Below, piece by piece: positions 31,289 through 42,843 of a DNA stretch of 64,000 bases. This DNA is from Drechmeria coniospora. Lineage: Eukaryota; Ascomycota; Sordariomycetes; Hypocreales; Ophiocordycipitaceae. The stretch covers positions 1,922,001 to 1,986,000 of the forward strand of contig NC_054391.1 in the NCBI RefSeq assembly GCF_001625195.1, in the 5' to 3' direction. Below the pieces are notes generated by a model, which was not told the DNA's origin, made no database searches, and worked only from the letters and a program-made list of their open reading frames with translations. The stretch's first letter is position 1. Each line of letters opens with the position of its first letter. The translations under genes and the position numbers were made by a program.

Positions 31289-33955
31289 CTAGCCGTCGGT
31301 TCCGCTGCTTCGAAATGTCGCGCACAGAGCGGCGTAGTGGTGCGTCAGGTCCAGCACGTTTTGCGGCAGGCTCGTTGCCTGGATGATGCTCCTCACCTTG
31401 ACGGCGCCCTCGTCCTCGATCAGCGTCCGCACCGTGTGCAGCAGCTCCGGGCTGAACTCGCTATACCAGCGGTATTGCCACGTCACGAGCCGGATCACCG
31501 CCGAAACCGCCTCCCGCGTGCTCTTCGTCTTCTCAAACACCCGTAGCACACCCGCCAGCGCCTTCGGGCTGAAGCGCAGCGACAGGCAGGCCCGATACGC
31601 CTCGACCGCCTCGTCCATGTGCTGCAGTCGCTCCGCCAGAGCGCCCAGAATCTCCCACTCCTCCGCCGACTTCTTGTACTGCATCTGCTGCGCCCGGTAC
31701 TGCGCCATCTGCGTTCGCCAAATCGTGTAGACGCGCAAGTCTTCGTAGAGCACCATGAACAGGCTGTCCAGCCACCTCTCGCACAGCCGCTTCGTGTTGA
31801 GCTTAGACAGGTGTTCGTCGCTGGTGGCGCTCTGCGAACTGTTAGGGACCGACAGGATCGGGAGAATGACTGATAGTGGCGTGCTCACTTGTTCGGCTTC
31901 CGCCTTGACTTCCTGCGGATCAATCATGTTTGACGGCTTCTCCACTCCGTTGCTCTTACCGTTGCCGTTGCTTTTACCGTTACCCTTGCCCTTGTTTTTG
32001 CCTTTGCCCTTGCCCTTGCCATTTCTCTTTCCGTTGCCCTTGTTCTTACCGTTGCCCTTGCCCTTGCTCATACCGTTGCCGTCCTCATCATCACCTCCGT
32101 CGCCGCGGCCCTCCTCGCCGTGGCCCTCCTCACCGTGGCCCTCCTCGCCGTGGCCCTCCTCGCCGTGGCCCTCCTCGCCGTGGCCCTCCTCGCCGTGGCC
32201 CTCCTCGCCGTGGCCCTCCTCGCCGTTGCCCTCGTCACCCTTGCCCTCCTCGCTCTTGCCGTCGCCATTCATCTCGTCATTGGAGCGGGAAGCCGGCTCG
32301 ACGGCAACGTCGTCGGCTTTTCCCGCACCCTCGCCCGTTGGCCCGTCGCCGTTTGTTGTCGGTTCTGGTGTCCCTCGCAACCCGTCGAGGCTGGGGCTCC
32401 GTCTCGGGGGCGCGAGTGTCGAGTCTTGCCTCTCCGTTCTGTATTCGTCCTCCATGACGAAGACGTTGCTGCGAATCTTGAGTAGCTGGTCCCATCCGAT
32501 CTTGGCGGTCATCTCCGTCAGGATGCTGTACGCCTGTTTGAAGGTGCCCCGATAGGCTGCCGCCCGAAGGCCGAGCAGGCTCGAGTCGACCTGCTCGGAG
32601 AATCTCGAGTCCTGCTCGCTGTCGAGTTCGTCCAGCCTCGTCTCTGGCAAAATCGGCAGAAACACCTCCTTCGGCTCCGGCATCAGGGGCGTGTCCTTGT
32701 CCTGGTAGGTGAACATCGGACACGAGTTGAGCGTCGTCAGCGCATTCTCCCAGTCTTCCATCGCGAGGTAGACCTGGGCCAGCCTAGCCCACGTGCCGAA
32801 CTCGCTCGGCGCCGCGATGGTGCTGCGGTCGGCGCAGCCGAGTGCCATCTTGAGCCTCTCATCCTTGATTTCCCCCGTCTCCGCGCTCTGCGCCTTCATG
32901 AGGAGAAACTCGGCCTGTGTGTCGAGCATGACGTAGTCCATGGGCATCTCCTGAAGCGAATTGTAGAGCGTCTTGACCCCCGACACCTCCTCGTTGCCCA
33001 TGAACAAGACCTTGGACAGGAGGGAGGAAACCTCGATGCTCTGGGTACGGAGCTTCTCGAACAGATTGATGCCGGACGCGTACCGGCCCGTCGTCTCGAG
33101 GTACTTTAGCAGGCCCGTCGTTAGATGATTCGACACGTTCGTCGGCACCTGCACGACGGAGTCGGATCCCAGTTGCCAGCCTGCGATGGTCAGCGAGTGT
33201 GGTCGGCCCGAAAGTCGAAGCGGGCGCTACTTGCCTCGGAAGAACAGCTGCTCAGCGGCGTGGAGGAACCGGTGCTCGGTCTCGGTGTTGGTGACGGGGT
33301 TGAAGCGTCGAACGCCGACGATGCGGCGAATCGTGTCGCCGCTACCGTCGTCGGCGTACGAGTACGCCCTCAGGACGCTGCAGAGATACGTCTCAAGCCA
33401 AAGGTCATCCGACGCCTTGCGTTTCTCCCCTCGTTCGTCGACGCAGTAGCTCTCCACCGTTCCCGGGATGGACACGTGAACGCGCATGTCCAGCCGTGAG
33501 AATGCATTATAGCAGCTGGAGAGGAATCAAAATCAGGCCCCGTTCGTCCGCCAGGGGAACGCTCGACTACGCACCAGTAGAGGCCCTCGACGATCTTGGC
33601 CGTCGAGTTGGGCCCGTTGTCCTTGTAGGTGAGGGTGTTGATGTACGCCGCGAGGCTTGCCGAGGAAGATGCGTCGACACCGGTGACGTGATGGTAGACC
33701 CCGGTCTTCTTCAGTTAGAGCCGCGCGCTTGTCCGGGATGGCGAGGCATGTTACCTGTCTTCCTGGGTTGCGCACGCTTTGCTTCAGGAGATGGACGAGA
33801 TCGGGAGGACCGAGCTCCCGCAGCGCGCCCAGCGATTCGGTCCGAGCATCGATCGACTCGTGGAGAACCTCCTCCGTGAGGCTTTTGCAGTTAGCGCAGG
33901 GACTCGGGGGCGGCGTCCTCATGCGAGCTTACTCTGGCACACCTGGCGCGACCAT
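31289..33955 (-). CDS. ChAPs-family exomer subunit (Bch1/Bud7-like)
   Basis: CDS complement(join(31289..33180,33235..33515,33575..33708,33755..33881,33933..33955)), 818 aa. ChAPs proteins are cargo adaptors of the exomer coat, which exports chitin synthase and other cargo from the trans-Golgi. The spliced start MVAPGVPDLTEEVLHES, then ESLGALRELGPPDLVHLLK, GVYHHVTGVDASS, SIPGTVESYCVDERGEK and FNPVTNTETEHRFLHAAEQLFFRG follow the family. TPR-like helices make up the rest. Intron 4 (33181-33234) is a GC-AG intron with donor GCAAGT. The acceptor of intron 2 is ambiguous by one codon (33708 or 33705). The exon 3/4 junction gives LYCCYNAF where relatives usually have a Trp first. A low-complexity insert of EEGHG repeats and Gly/Lys/Asn runs lies in the last exon. 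Confidence 0.88.
32107..32226. repeat. In-frame 15-bp tandem repeat (EEGHG)
   Basis: Eight copies at an exact 15-bp period, coding on the minus strand for EEGHG units inside the ChAPs protein; degenerate copies lie on both sides. Because the period is a multiple of three, copy-number change keeps the frame. Confidence 0.93.
33181..33234 (-). other. GC-AG intron
   Basis: 54-nt intron in the ChAPs gene. The donor reads G|GCAAGT instead of GT, with a CGCTGACC branch point and a CATCGCAG acceptor. Skipping the splice meets a TAG two codons on. Splicing joins LFFRG to WQLGSDSVVQVPTNVS, the conserved continuation. Confidence 0.85.
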
Positions 33956-34813
33956 GTTGGGTTCGCTGCTAGTAGTTGACCGCAGCCGATGGCGATCCAG
34001 TCGGTGCTTTGGCCTGGTTGGGCTGTTGTTGAAGCGCAGAGCCCAACGCGAGACTGGCGTAGCCCTGATACGCAGTGGGAACCGGCGTCGTGGATCGGAG
34101 GTGGTTCGTCTGTGATGCGGTGGGCAACTGGGACGAGACGAGTTGGGGTAGCAATGAAGCTTTCATGAAGATGTGGCTTCCAGGCATGCAGGTACAGTGG
34201 TCACGGACGGGAGGGAGTACGAGGGAGCAGGTGTGCTCAGTGGTGCGGATGTACATGGTACTCGGACCTGCACTGTACAGTACTGTGTAAGTAGAGAGGC
34301 ACCAGGTACTAGCAGGTGCAGTTACAGAGTACCGACAGCACTTGTGGGTTGTGGTACGAAGTTGATACCCCGCAGATACTCCATCTTTGTACCTCATAAC
34401 ATGCTGCAGTCTAGCTTTCATAGTGCCTTGGCTGTAGGTGCACCTCTTGCTGCAGCAAGGAGGTGTACTGTATGCACAGCCGTGCCTGTACAGTGTCGTA
34501 CCAAGACTCCGTAGTTCGGATGGGAGGCGGGCGCTCCAGTGTCCAGGTACCCAGCCTCGTGACTGCGCCACAGGCGGCGCCTGTCTGCTTGACGCAATGC
34601 AACACACCCACCGACAAGGGGTTAGGACGAGGCTGCCAATCAGCTCGAAATCTTGGAGATGCCACGCCGCGGTTCATCAACTTGCTTGACCAGAATTGAA
34701 TATCGTCCACCTCACGCGACGCGCGACGGAAAATAACTGACGGATATGCGCACGCTCGACAAGCGCACCGGTAACGCGCATGACGACCTCGATCCAGCAT
34801 CTTAGCCGTAACA
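33956..34813. other. Divergent promoter region ChAPs / HIR3
   Basis: Intergenic sequence between the starts of the ChAPs gene (-) and HIR3 (+). No gene supported. It probably serves both promoters. Confidence 0.65.
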
Positions 34814-37800
34814 ATGGTAAAGCCCAAGCCTTGACCTTTTCGCCATGCCACTGTCGTCACTAACAACAAGTGCAGCCTGCTTTTCAGGCCATCAACATCG
34901 AGGCCGAGGAAAACGTCGACGAAAAAGTCGACACAACCAAGGAGCTTCACGTAGGCACATCCCATCCCATCGCAGTTCACCCTAGAAATGCATTGCATTG
35001 CCGTTTGCGTTTGGAGTCTTACTTGGATGTTGAATAGGTCGACGAGGCCCTTAAGCGCTTCCAGGCCGCCTTGAAACTCCACGCCCAAGGCCCTCGATCC
35101 CGCGAAGCCGCCGGCGCCGCCTACGAAGAACTGTTCGAATCCAAGATCTTCGAGTACCAAGAGGCGAGGAGCGACTACGAACGAGCTGAACGTCACGCAG
35201 AAGGCCGACCCGAGCTCACGGCGCTCGAGTCCTTCTGGGCCGGGCTCAGCATTGACGCCGGCGGTGAAGCAGAGGGCGTTGCGGCCAATCTTTCCCAGGC
35301 GCTCTATATTTCATACAAAAACTACGGCCAGTTTTTTCTGGACAAGATCAAGGATGCTTCCAGTCGCAGTGCCGAGTGGAGGACCAAGGCACGAATTCGC
35401 TACCATGACGACGACGCAAACAAGGTCATGGATAACTGGTCGGCCGCCCTGGACCAAGACCCGTCGGACCCCGAGCTATGGAGAAAGATGGGCCGCTTTG
35501 CGGCCTCCATGAACAGCGGCAGGATCAAGCGCTATTGCTTGGAAGCCGCCGTCGAGCTGGACGACGACCCGGCGGTCACAGAAATCAACCCCCCCTCGCT
35601 CGCCGAAGGATTTGCGGGAGAGCAGCTCAAGGACTACCTGAACGTTCTTGACGATTCCATTGCAATATCGCACCCAGTCATGGCTCCATGGATGGACAAG
35701 GCGATTCCCGATTGGTTCAAACGACACATCGATCCTATTTCCACCTTGCCTGATCCCACCGCCACTCTGACACCGCCGCCTTCAAGTCCCTTGCTCAAGC
35801 CCATCGATGGCGCCGATACCGATGAAACACTTCCAGAGGCTATATCGTCGTGGACCGACTTTGGAATGGAGTTGCTCAAGTGCCAAAACGACACCGACGG
35901 CGCCCTGCGTGCCTGCCGGCTGGTTTTGAAGGCAGCACTGGACAACAAGATGGACGTGGATACAGAAAGCATCAAAGAAACATCCCAAGATGCAGAGAAG
36001 CTCGCGAGTTTGGAAATAAAGGCAGGGGGTGACGTGAAAATGATGGACGAGGCAGAGCGACAGGCCACCCGCCCGACCGACGATGGCTCGAAACGTTCGG
36101 ATCCTCCAAAAGACGGCGAAAGCTCCTCCATGTCGACGAGAAAACGATCGCAATCCACGGCCGGCCTGCAAGATGGAGCGGAGGAAGAGACCGGTGCCGA
36201 GAAGAGAAGCAAGCGGGTACGAAGGAGAACGGAGGCCAGGGATGCCGAGGAGACGACGGACCCCAGCGTTTTAATCGCCAACCAGATCAAGCCTTACCAA
36301 GAGGCTGATTTAAACCTCTTTCAGACAACGAAAAGTATGTTTGAAAGTCTTGGCATCGACGACAAGGATACACTCGGTTGCTTGCAAGAACTCTTGGAGT
36401 CGTGTGCCACCGAGGACCGGACGTCGACGATAACTCGACAAGCTGGCAAGGACCTGCGAAGCGTCATGACAGGTTTCAGCGAGGAGACAGCGATGGTGCT
36501 TCTGAACAAGAAGGAACAAGCGACGTTGGGTTTGTCCTCGTTCCTCGAACACACCAAGTCAGGTTCGCAGGAGGAACCCGCGGTGCCGACTTTCGGCGAA
36601 GCCCAAGGACTTGGACAGTTTGCCGACATGGTGGTCAAGCATGACAGTTGGATGACAAGTGACGACATCTCCTTTGAGTGGGTGCGAGCCTTTAGCGAGT
36701 CATACGCCACCAGCAAATGGCCAGACCCGATCAAAGTCGCCGTCGTTCAAATGCTCAATCGCGTCGATCCCGTTCTGCACCAACGCATCACTGACGAATT
36801 GGAGCTGCATTCCGGATCTCCCGAGAAACTGGTGCGTCTGGAAGCGCTCATCGAAATGTTATTCGAGCTTCACATCGACATATACGAGCGAATCACGAAC
36901 CCCAGCAGTGTCGTCGATTATGCCACCCGCATGTCAACCAAGTATCGCCTCGACAGATGGCTAGATGTTGCCTCGACGTACGTCCGTCTTCAGGGCCGAC
37001 CTAGCACGGACCCTCTCTGTGTGCGCTTTCTATGGGGGTCGGTCATGACGTCCTCCTTGGCCGAGAATCCTGCCCGGGAGCACATCCGGCTGCTGTGGAC
37101 ATCGCTACGAGACTTCTTGTCTGCACATCCTGAGATCCAGGCCATATATCTACCAAACAACGTGGTCATGCCCACTATCTCGACCGCAGCGGCTGACCGA
37201 GAGATATCGAAACTCACTACCATGGACTTCTTCCTCGGTCTTTTCCAGGAAGAAGTGGAGGATCCTGTCCATGTGATCGAAACTCTGGAGCCCGTTCTCA
37301 ATCCCTCCTCCGTCTTCATGTCCGCGAAATCGTCAGATGGCGTTTCCGATGACGATGCATCGACGGATGCCGAGGTGCCGGCAGGCCTGCCATTATCGGA
37401 ATGTGCCGCCCAAGACATGCGTGATCTGTGGAAGTTTCTTGACGGCAGCAGTACCGAGCTACGGCTCTTCCTGTGGTCGCGGCTTGGGGACGCGTACGCC
37501 TCCATCAAGTACCCTACGAAAAGATTTTCCTGTCTTCTGAAGAGCATCGAGCTGATTGTCACTGACCTCGAGAGTGACACGTACGCGAAGACGCCAGACG
37601 GCCCCCGGAAGCTCCTCTTCATGCGAACCCTCAAAACGCTCGACGACCTCCTCATTCAGGCATTGACCTCGGGACTCAATGACGGCAATGCATTCGACAT
37701 CATCGATGACGAGCATCTCAAGTCGAGCGCCTGCGCCATCGCCAAGGTGAGCTGCATGCTCCATGTTGCGCCGTTGTGCGAAGACGAAGTCCGACTCGGC

Positions 37801-40800
37801 ATGGCCACCGCACCGTCGAACAACAGCACGTTCATGTCCCTGGTAAACAAGTTGCGCGAGATGCAGGTCCGTTCTTGGTCCCTGCAGTATGCCATGCTCA
37901 AGGCCGGTCTGCGAGAGGATGTCGATTCGCGTCAGAACGACTTGACCGAATTCCTTGCCGTCGTCCACCAGGCCATCGGCTTGCGCAAGTTCTGCAAGTC
38001 GTCCAACAAGGTATTCCTCAAGATGATGCGCCTGGAGCTGCTCAAGTTCGACAGCGTCGAGACGTGGGAGGATCACCTTGGGCAAGTCGTCTACGACCTC
38101 AACGGATTGAAGCTGGGCGTGGGTATTGGTGAGGTGCAGGACCACGGCTGTCCGTATGAGAAGCTCGAAAAGCGACAAGCGATGCAGCTGGTGAAAAGAG
38201 TCATGTTCCTTGCCAACCGCATGCCGATGAAGGATCTTCTCAAGTCGGATTTGAAGACGACCATAGAACACATGCAGCAGACCATCGGGCAGCCAAAGTC
38301 GACGCCGCAGATGATTCACAACCTGCGCAGCTTCACCGAGTTTCTCAAGAAGCCTATACACCCCTTGCGCATATACCAGGCCCTGTCGGGCGGCGTGACC
38401 GCAGACTCGGTCGGCGCCAACATACCCGAGGCCGTCCTGGCCAAGCACGGGTGGTTCTTCCTCCTTGGCATGATTGCCCTGACAAAGTTCAAGGGTGTCG
38501 AGTTAAACCGCCGGCAGACGCCCGGTGCTACGGATGATTTGCGAATCGGCGCCACGTTTTTGAGATTGCAGCTGCAGTTTACCGCGGACAACTGGGAATC
38601 CTGGTTCCGTCTCGCCGAGTGCTTCGACTACGAGCTCGACGAATCGGTGCTGTGGTCGGCTGACAAGATGAACAAGGACCGCGCAGAGCTGGTCAAATTC
38701 CAGCGCAGCGCCATCCACTGTTACACTCTGGCCTTGTCCCACTCACGACACATAGATATTGCCGTAACCGACGGTGACCCTCTGCATGACTTGTACCACA
38801 AGTTCGCTATGCGCATGTACTCATCCAGCCGGGAGCCGTTTGCCATGGAGCCGTTTCAGCATTCTGACCAAGAGCGCTTCTTCATCGAGAGCATGGGGGC
38901 GGGCACGTTCAAGAATATCATTCACGAGCAAATGTCCGACTACAAGGTCTGGAAGTTCGCCGCCCAGCTCTTCCGGATGGCCATGAAGAGGAACCCAAGA
39001 AACTGGAAGTGAGTTGTGTTGCTCGCTCGAGCCTATTCCATGACCGCGTGCTAACCTTGCAGAAATCCATACATGCTCGCTAAATGCTACTGGAAGATGT
39101 ATAAAACCCCTTCGGAGAAATTGGACAAGTCGGACAAGCCTGTGGATAGAAAGGTTGTCATTGACAGCCTTAAAAGGTCAATCGAGGTGGCCATGGGCGA
39201 GAGGCGGTCGCGCAGTAGCGATCCGATCCTGGAACCTCACTACAAGATGGCCTCGGTGTTGCACAAAATGGTGACGCAGGGCGACATGCCCGCCAAAGAC
39301 GCCGCGTCGATCCTCTCCGAACAGCCGTTTGGCGTTGCCGTCAACCCGGAGGACCATTACGCATCCTTCTTGGAGACGGCGGACTGGGAAGAGTACATCA
39401 TACCCAACTTAATCAAGCTCAAAGACAAGGACAAGTCCAACTGGCACCACCGGATTGTTATTCGGCATGCCAGAATCGTTTTCGACGAGGCCAATCTCAA
39501 CGAAAGCAACGACGGCCAGGTGGAAGCCCAGGCGGCCTTTACCATCCTCAGAGAAAACATGTTTACCAAGACCATGGTGATGAGCGTATGGAAGTGCGAT
39601 GCCGAACGCCCCGGTCGACATTATGTCTTCACCGAGCAATACGTCCGGCTTCTGACCAAGCTTTTCCTCATCATGGGTGACCGGTCGAACATGGAACTGC
39701 TGCTGCGGCGGTTGCGGAAGCGGGGCGCCGACTTCTACCACTTTCCGGATCTGTGGCAGACGTGCTGCGTTACCTACCTGAAGCTGCTCCGGAGCAAGTT
39801 TAAAGTTGAGCCTGCGTCCGACGACGCGTTCAAGTCGCTGTCGAACGAGGAGTTTGAGATCATCGGCGAGAGGATCAGCACGTGGGCGGCCGGCGACGGG
39901 CCACACATTGCAGCGCTTAGTTGCATGAAAGAAGCCGTCGAGCTGAAGAAGCTGAACTCGAACCTCATGAAGGTGACGCCGATCGACGATCTGATTAACG
40001 ACTGCTACACCACCATCTATCTCGATATCGCAGGTAGCCTTCCCGGCATGGAGCCAAGCCGCGTCATAGCCGAGCGAAACCAGGCGAAGGAGATCGCAGC
40101 GCAGCTAGAAGCCGTCGCGCAGGCTGACGCGAAGCAACCCAAGTCGACTAGCGACACGCCGCATGTGAACAGCGGCCAGAACGGCGTGACGGAGACGGCG
40201 ACGCCACTTGATGCCGAAAAGGCGGAAACCGTGCCGCGAGCGCGGCGGGCAGTTAGGAGACCAGATATCCTGCGCAAGGCCGAGCAGGCCGTCACCCGTG
40301 CGATGGATACGCCCAAGACAGCGTCCAAGAGTCGAGTGAGCAGCGTGACGAGCAAGCGAGGCAGCCAGACGCCCGCTGCGGCTGTGAGCGGTGCTCGCAG
40401 CGACGATGACGGGCCAGACGCACAGGTCCGCCGGGAGGCAGGGGAGGACTTTGATGAAGGGTTGCGCGATGCGGGAACACGCAAAGGCTCGCGAGCTAGA
40501 AGGGATACGGCACTAGGCAGCGGCCAGGACTCGGCGGACGACAGTGACCTTAGTGATGTCCCCGAGGGATATGACGAAGACGTCCCGCCAGGTCTTTTGT
40601 TTCCGAATCTCGGCCGCTCCCGGCCGAACGGGGGGATGAGTGGCGAAGAAGCTGACAGCGAGAGCGAAGGGGATGAGGAGGTTGAGGAGACAATGGAGCA
40701 GAAAATCGACCCTCTTGGTCTTCACAGAGGGCACGACGGCCGGGAGGAGGAAGAGGAGGAAGCAGAAGGTGACGAGGAGGTCGATGAAGTAGTTGGGGAA

Positions 40801-41313
40801 GAAGGTAATGAGGACATCAACGAGGAAGCCGATGAAGAAGTCGACGATGAGGTTGAAGAGGAAGTTGAAGAGGATGACGAAGAGGATGAAGAGGAAGCAG
40901 GCGAAAAAGCTGCAGAATTACGTGAAGGTGTAGACGAAGGCGATGGCGATGAAGGCGAAGAGGGAGGCGATGAGGAAGGCGAAGAGGAAGGCGAAGACGA
41001 TGATGGAGACGAAGAGGACGAGGACGAAGCGGAAGACGAAGTGGATGAGGCAGACGAAGTGGAAGAGGGAGAGGAAGACGAAGAGGATGATGCAGATGGA
41101 GAGGGGGATGGAGACGGAAACGGAGATGAAGACGAAGACGAAGACGCAGATGATGGAGATGAAGACGAAGAGGATGACGACGAGAGAGGACAAGGCGATG
41201 ACGAAGGTGACGATGAAGGCGATGGGTCCGAAGGCGAAGAGGTTGGCCCCGAAGACATCGAGATGACGGACGCAGTTGGAGAGCGGGAGTCAGATACTGA
41301 GAGCTGCGTGTGA
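34814..41313 (+). CDS. HIR3: Histone transcription regulator 3 (HIR3/CABIN1 homologue)
   Basis: CDS join(34814..34816,34876..34950,35038..39008,39063..41313), 2,099 aa. HIR3 is the scaffold of the HIR histone-chaperone complex, which deposits H3-H4 outside replication and represses histone genes. Splicing yields [25 protein letters not shown], then [33 protein letters not shown], the conserved N-terminus. Many TPR-like helices follow (for example [17 protein letters not shown] at the last junction). A NLS-like KRSKRVRRR is near 36,210. The C-terminal about 200 residues are almost purely Glu/Asp. The first exon is the ATG alone: GTAAAG donor, CACTAAC branch and TGCAG acceptor. No other in-frame ATG near the start exists, which supports this unusual start. 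Confidence 0.88.
40740..41260. repeat. Low-complexity GAxGAx tract encoding acidic tail
   Basis: More than 500 bases of purine-rich GAAGAG/GAGGAT-type trinucleotides that encode the Glu/Asp tail of HIR3. The complementary strand has long Ser-codon-like frames that are shadows. Confidence 0.9.
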
Positions 41314-41799
41314 GGACACCAAGCGCGCAGTTTGTGAGCACTGTGGTGTATTAATATGATAAACTGTACAATTTGATGGCTGAGGGCCATTGATAATGAT
41401 ATTAATGCGATAGATACCCATACATTTATCATGCGTGGATATCTACCAGCAGTATAGCTAAATGTGTTGATGAGTGGGCTATAACGTATATTAATGCCAT
41501 GATTGGCATGCGCGGTCCCATCTCTCGGCATCTAAGGAATAGATCTCCATCTATCATGGTCGCTATCATGAATCGAATGTTGGTGCAGGCTGGTGTCATG
41601 ACCACGTACGTAGGTAGATACCGCCTAGAGAGGAGATAGAAGCTTAGTGGACAGCATCTCAGCTGGCCACCGGCATTCTCCCCCGCACGCACAGAGATCG
41701 TGAATATATGTGGCAAGAATTGGGTTCACAAGGGCCGGCATCATCAAGAAGTCCCCCGAACTTCCTTGCTGGCCCCTGCCCAGAGTCACCCCTCTCCCC
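41314..41799. other. Convergent 3' intergenic region
   Basis: AT-rich sequence with TTAATAATAT-like words between the 3' ends of HIR3 (+) and the basic-region protein gene (-). No gene supported. Confidence 0.7.
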
Positions 41800-42843
41800 C
41801 TATTTATTCGGGTAGTCCCGGGTGAACGAAGTATCCTTCAGCAACGGTATCTTCTGATACGCGCGCTTCATGGCTTCAAGGTACTGTCCCACGTTGGCGT
41901 CCTCGCTCAGAAACCCTACTCTGACACCGAGATGATAGAGTTCTTGGACATGAGCAATGGCATTTTCGGCTGAAAGGGATGCCGAATCTGCGGCGGCGGC
42001 ACCTGGCTCTGCTCCCTTTTCTGCTGCTTCACCCGCACCTGTTTCTGGCTCTGCTCCTACTTCTCTGCCAGACCTTGCCTCTGAGCTGGAGATGGTGGAT
42101 ACTTTCCGCTTCGCGACTGTGCGGTGCCTTTCTGTGCGCTGCTCGATCTATGAGTTTTTGGCTTCCAGGGCGTTTTAGGTGGTTGGCGTGGGAGAGTTCT
42201 TTTCTCTTACCTCGTTGGGGGTGGATGTCCTCCTTTCATGTGGAAGCTGTATATAGTCGTGAGGAGTTTGAGTTTGAGTATGTATCATGGATGTGGGTGG
42301 TATTGGCATCGATGTTGTCATTGCTGGGGGCAAAGAATGCGCGATGGTGTCGACGAGAAACGCCGGAGGCTCTCCATACTCAAGGGTATCTTCTGTCGCG
42401 GCACCGAGCTCCGATGAGTCGTCAAAACGATCATATAGCGGCGGTGTGGGAAGACTGTCGTATGGGGCCGCGCAGTAAGGACCAGTTGGCCAGCTGGATT
42501 CTCGATCTCCCTGTGTGACGGGATCGTAGAGGGTCCAAGGAGAGGCCCAAACGAGGTCGGTTTGAAACCAGCAGTCCTTGCCTTCTGCTGACCGCTCCCA
42601 GGAATAGTCCGAGGTTGAAGGTGGCGGGCTCAGCAAGGGCGCGTCCAAGGCACGAGCTAGCTCAATCGGTTCCCCCGTACCATTATGCTTCGGCTGCTTA
42701 TGGCGTTGTCCTAGGACAGGGTTGGTAAGGCAACAGAAATAGGGGGTTGGAGGTTGATCGTTATACGTACTCCACCGTTGTTGAGACTCGCGGTTTTGCC
42801 GCCTTCGCCGTTCGCGAGCATCTTCCACGTTCTGGACGGGCAT
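41800..42843 (-). CDS. Protein with bZIP-like basic region, no clear zipper
   Basis: CDS complement(join(41800..42147,42211..42710,42771..42843)), 306 aa. Splicing at a 60-nt intron (GTACGT...CCTAG) produces ARERRRRQNRESQQRWRQRHKQP, close to the DNA-binding basic region of bZIP factors (R-x-x-x-N-R-x-S/A-x-x-x-x-R). No leucine heptads follow; instead comes a Pro/Ser-rich middle with TPP motifs. A second, 63-nt intron (GTAAGA, CTAAA, CATAG) leads to a C-terminal exon ending VQELYHLGVRVGFLSEDANVGQYLEAMKRAYQK. That third exon is open, in frame and helix-like, which argues for it over the short stop at 42175. It could be a DNA-binding regulator. I know no characterised homologue. Confidence 0.68.

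Noticed and set aside
37459..38448. 329-codon minus-strand frame inside HIR3
   Set aside because: Antisense shadow of strong HIR3 coding sequence, with no independent features.
40722..41531. Ser-rich minus-strand frame of 269 codons
   Set aside because: It is the complement of the Glu/Asp tail of HIR3, not a mucin-like gene.
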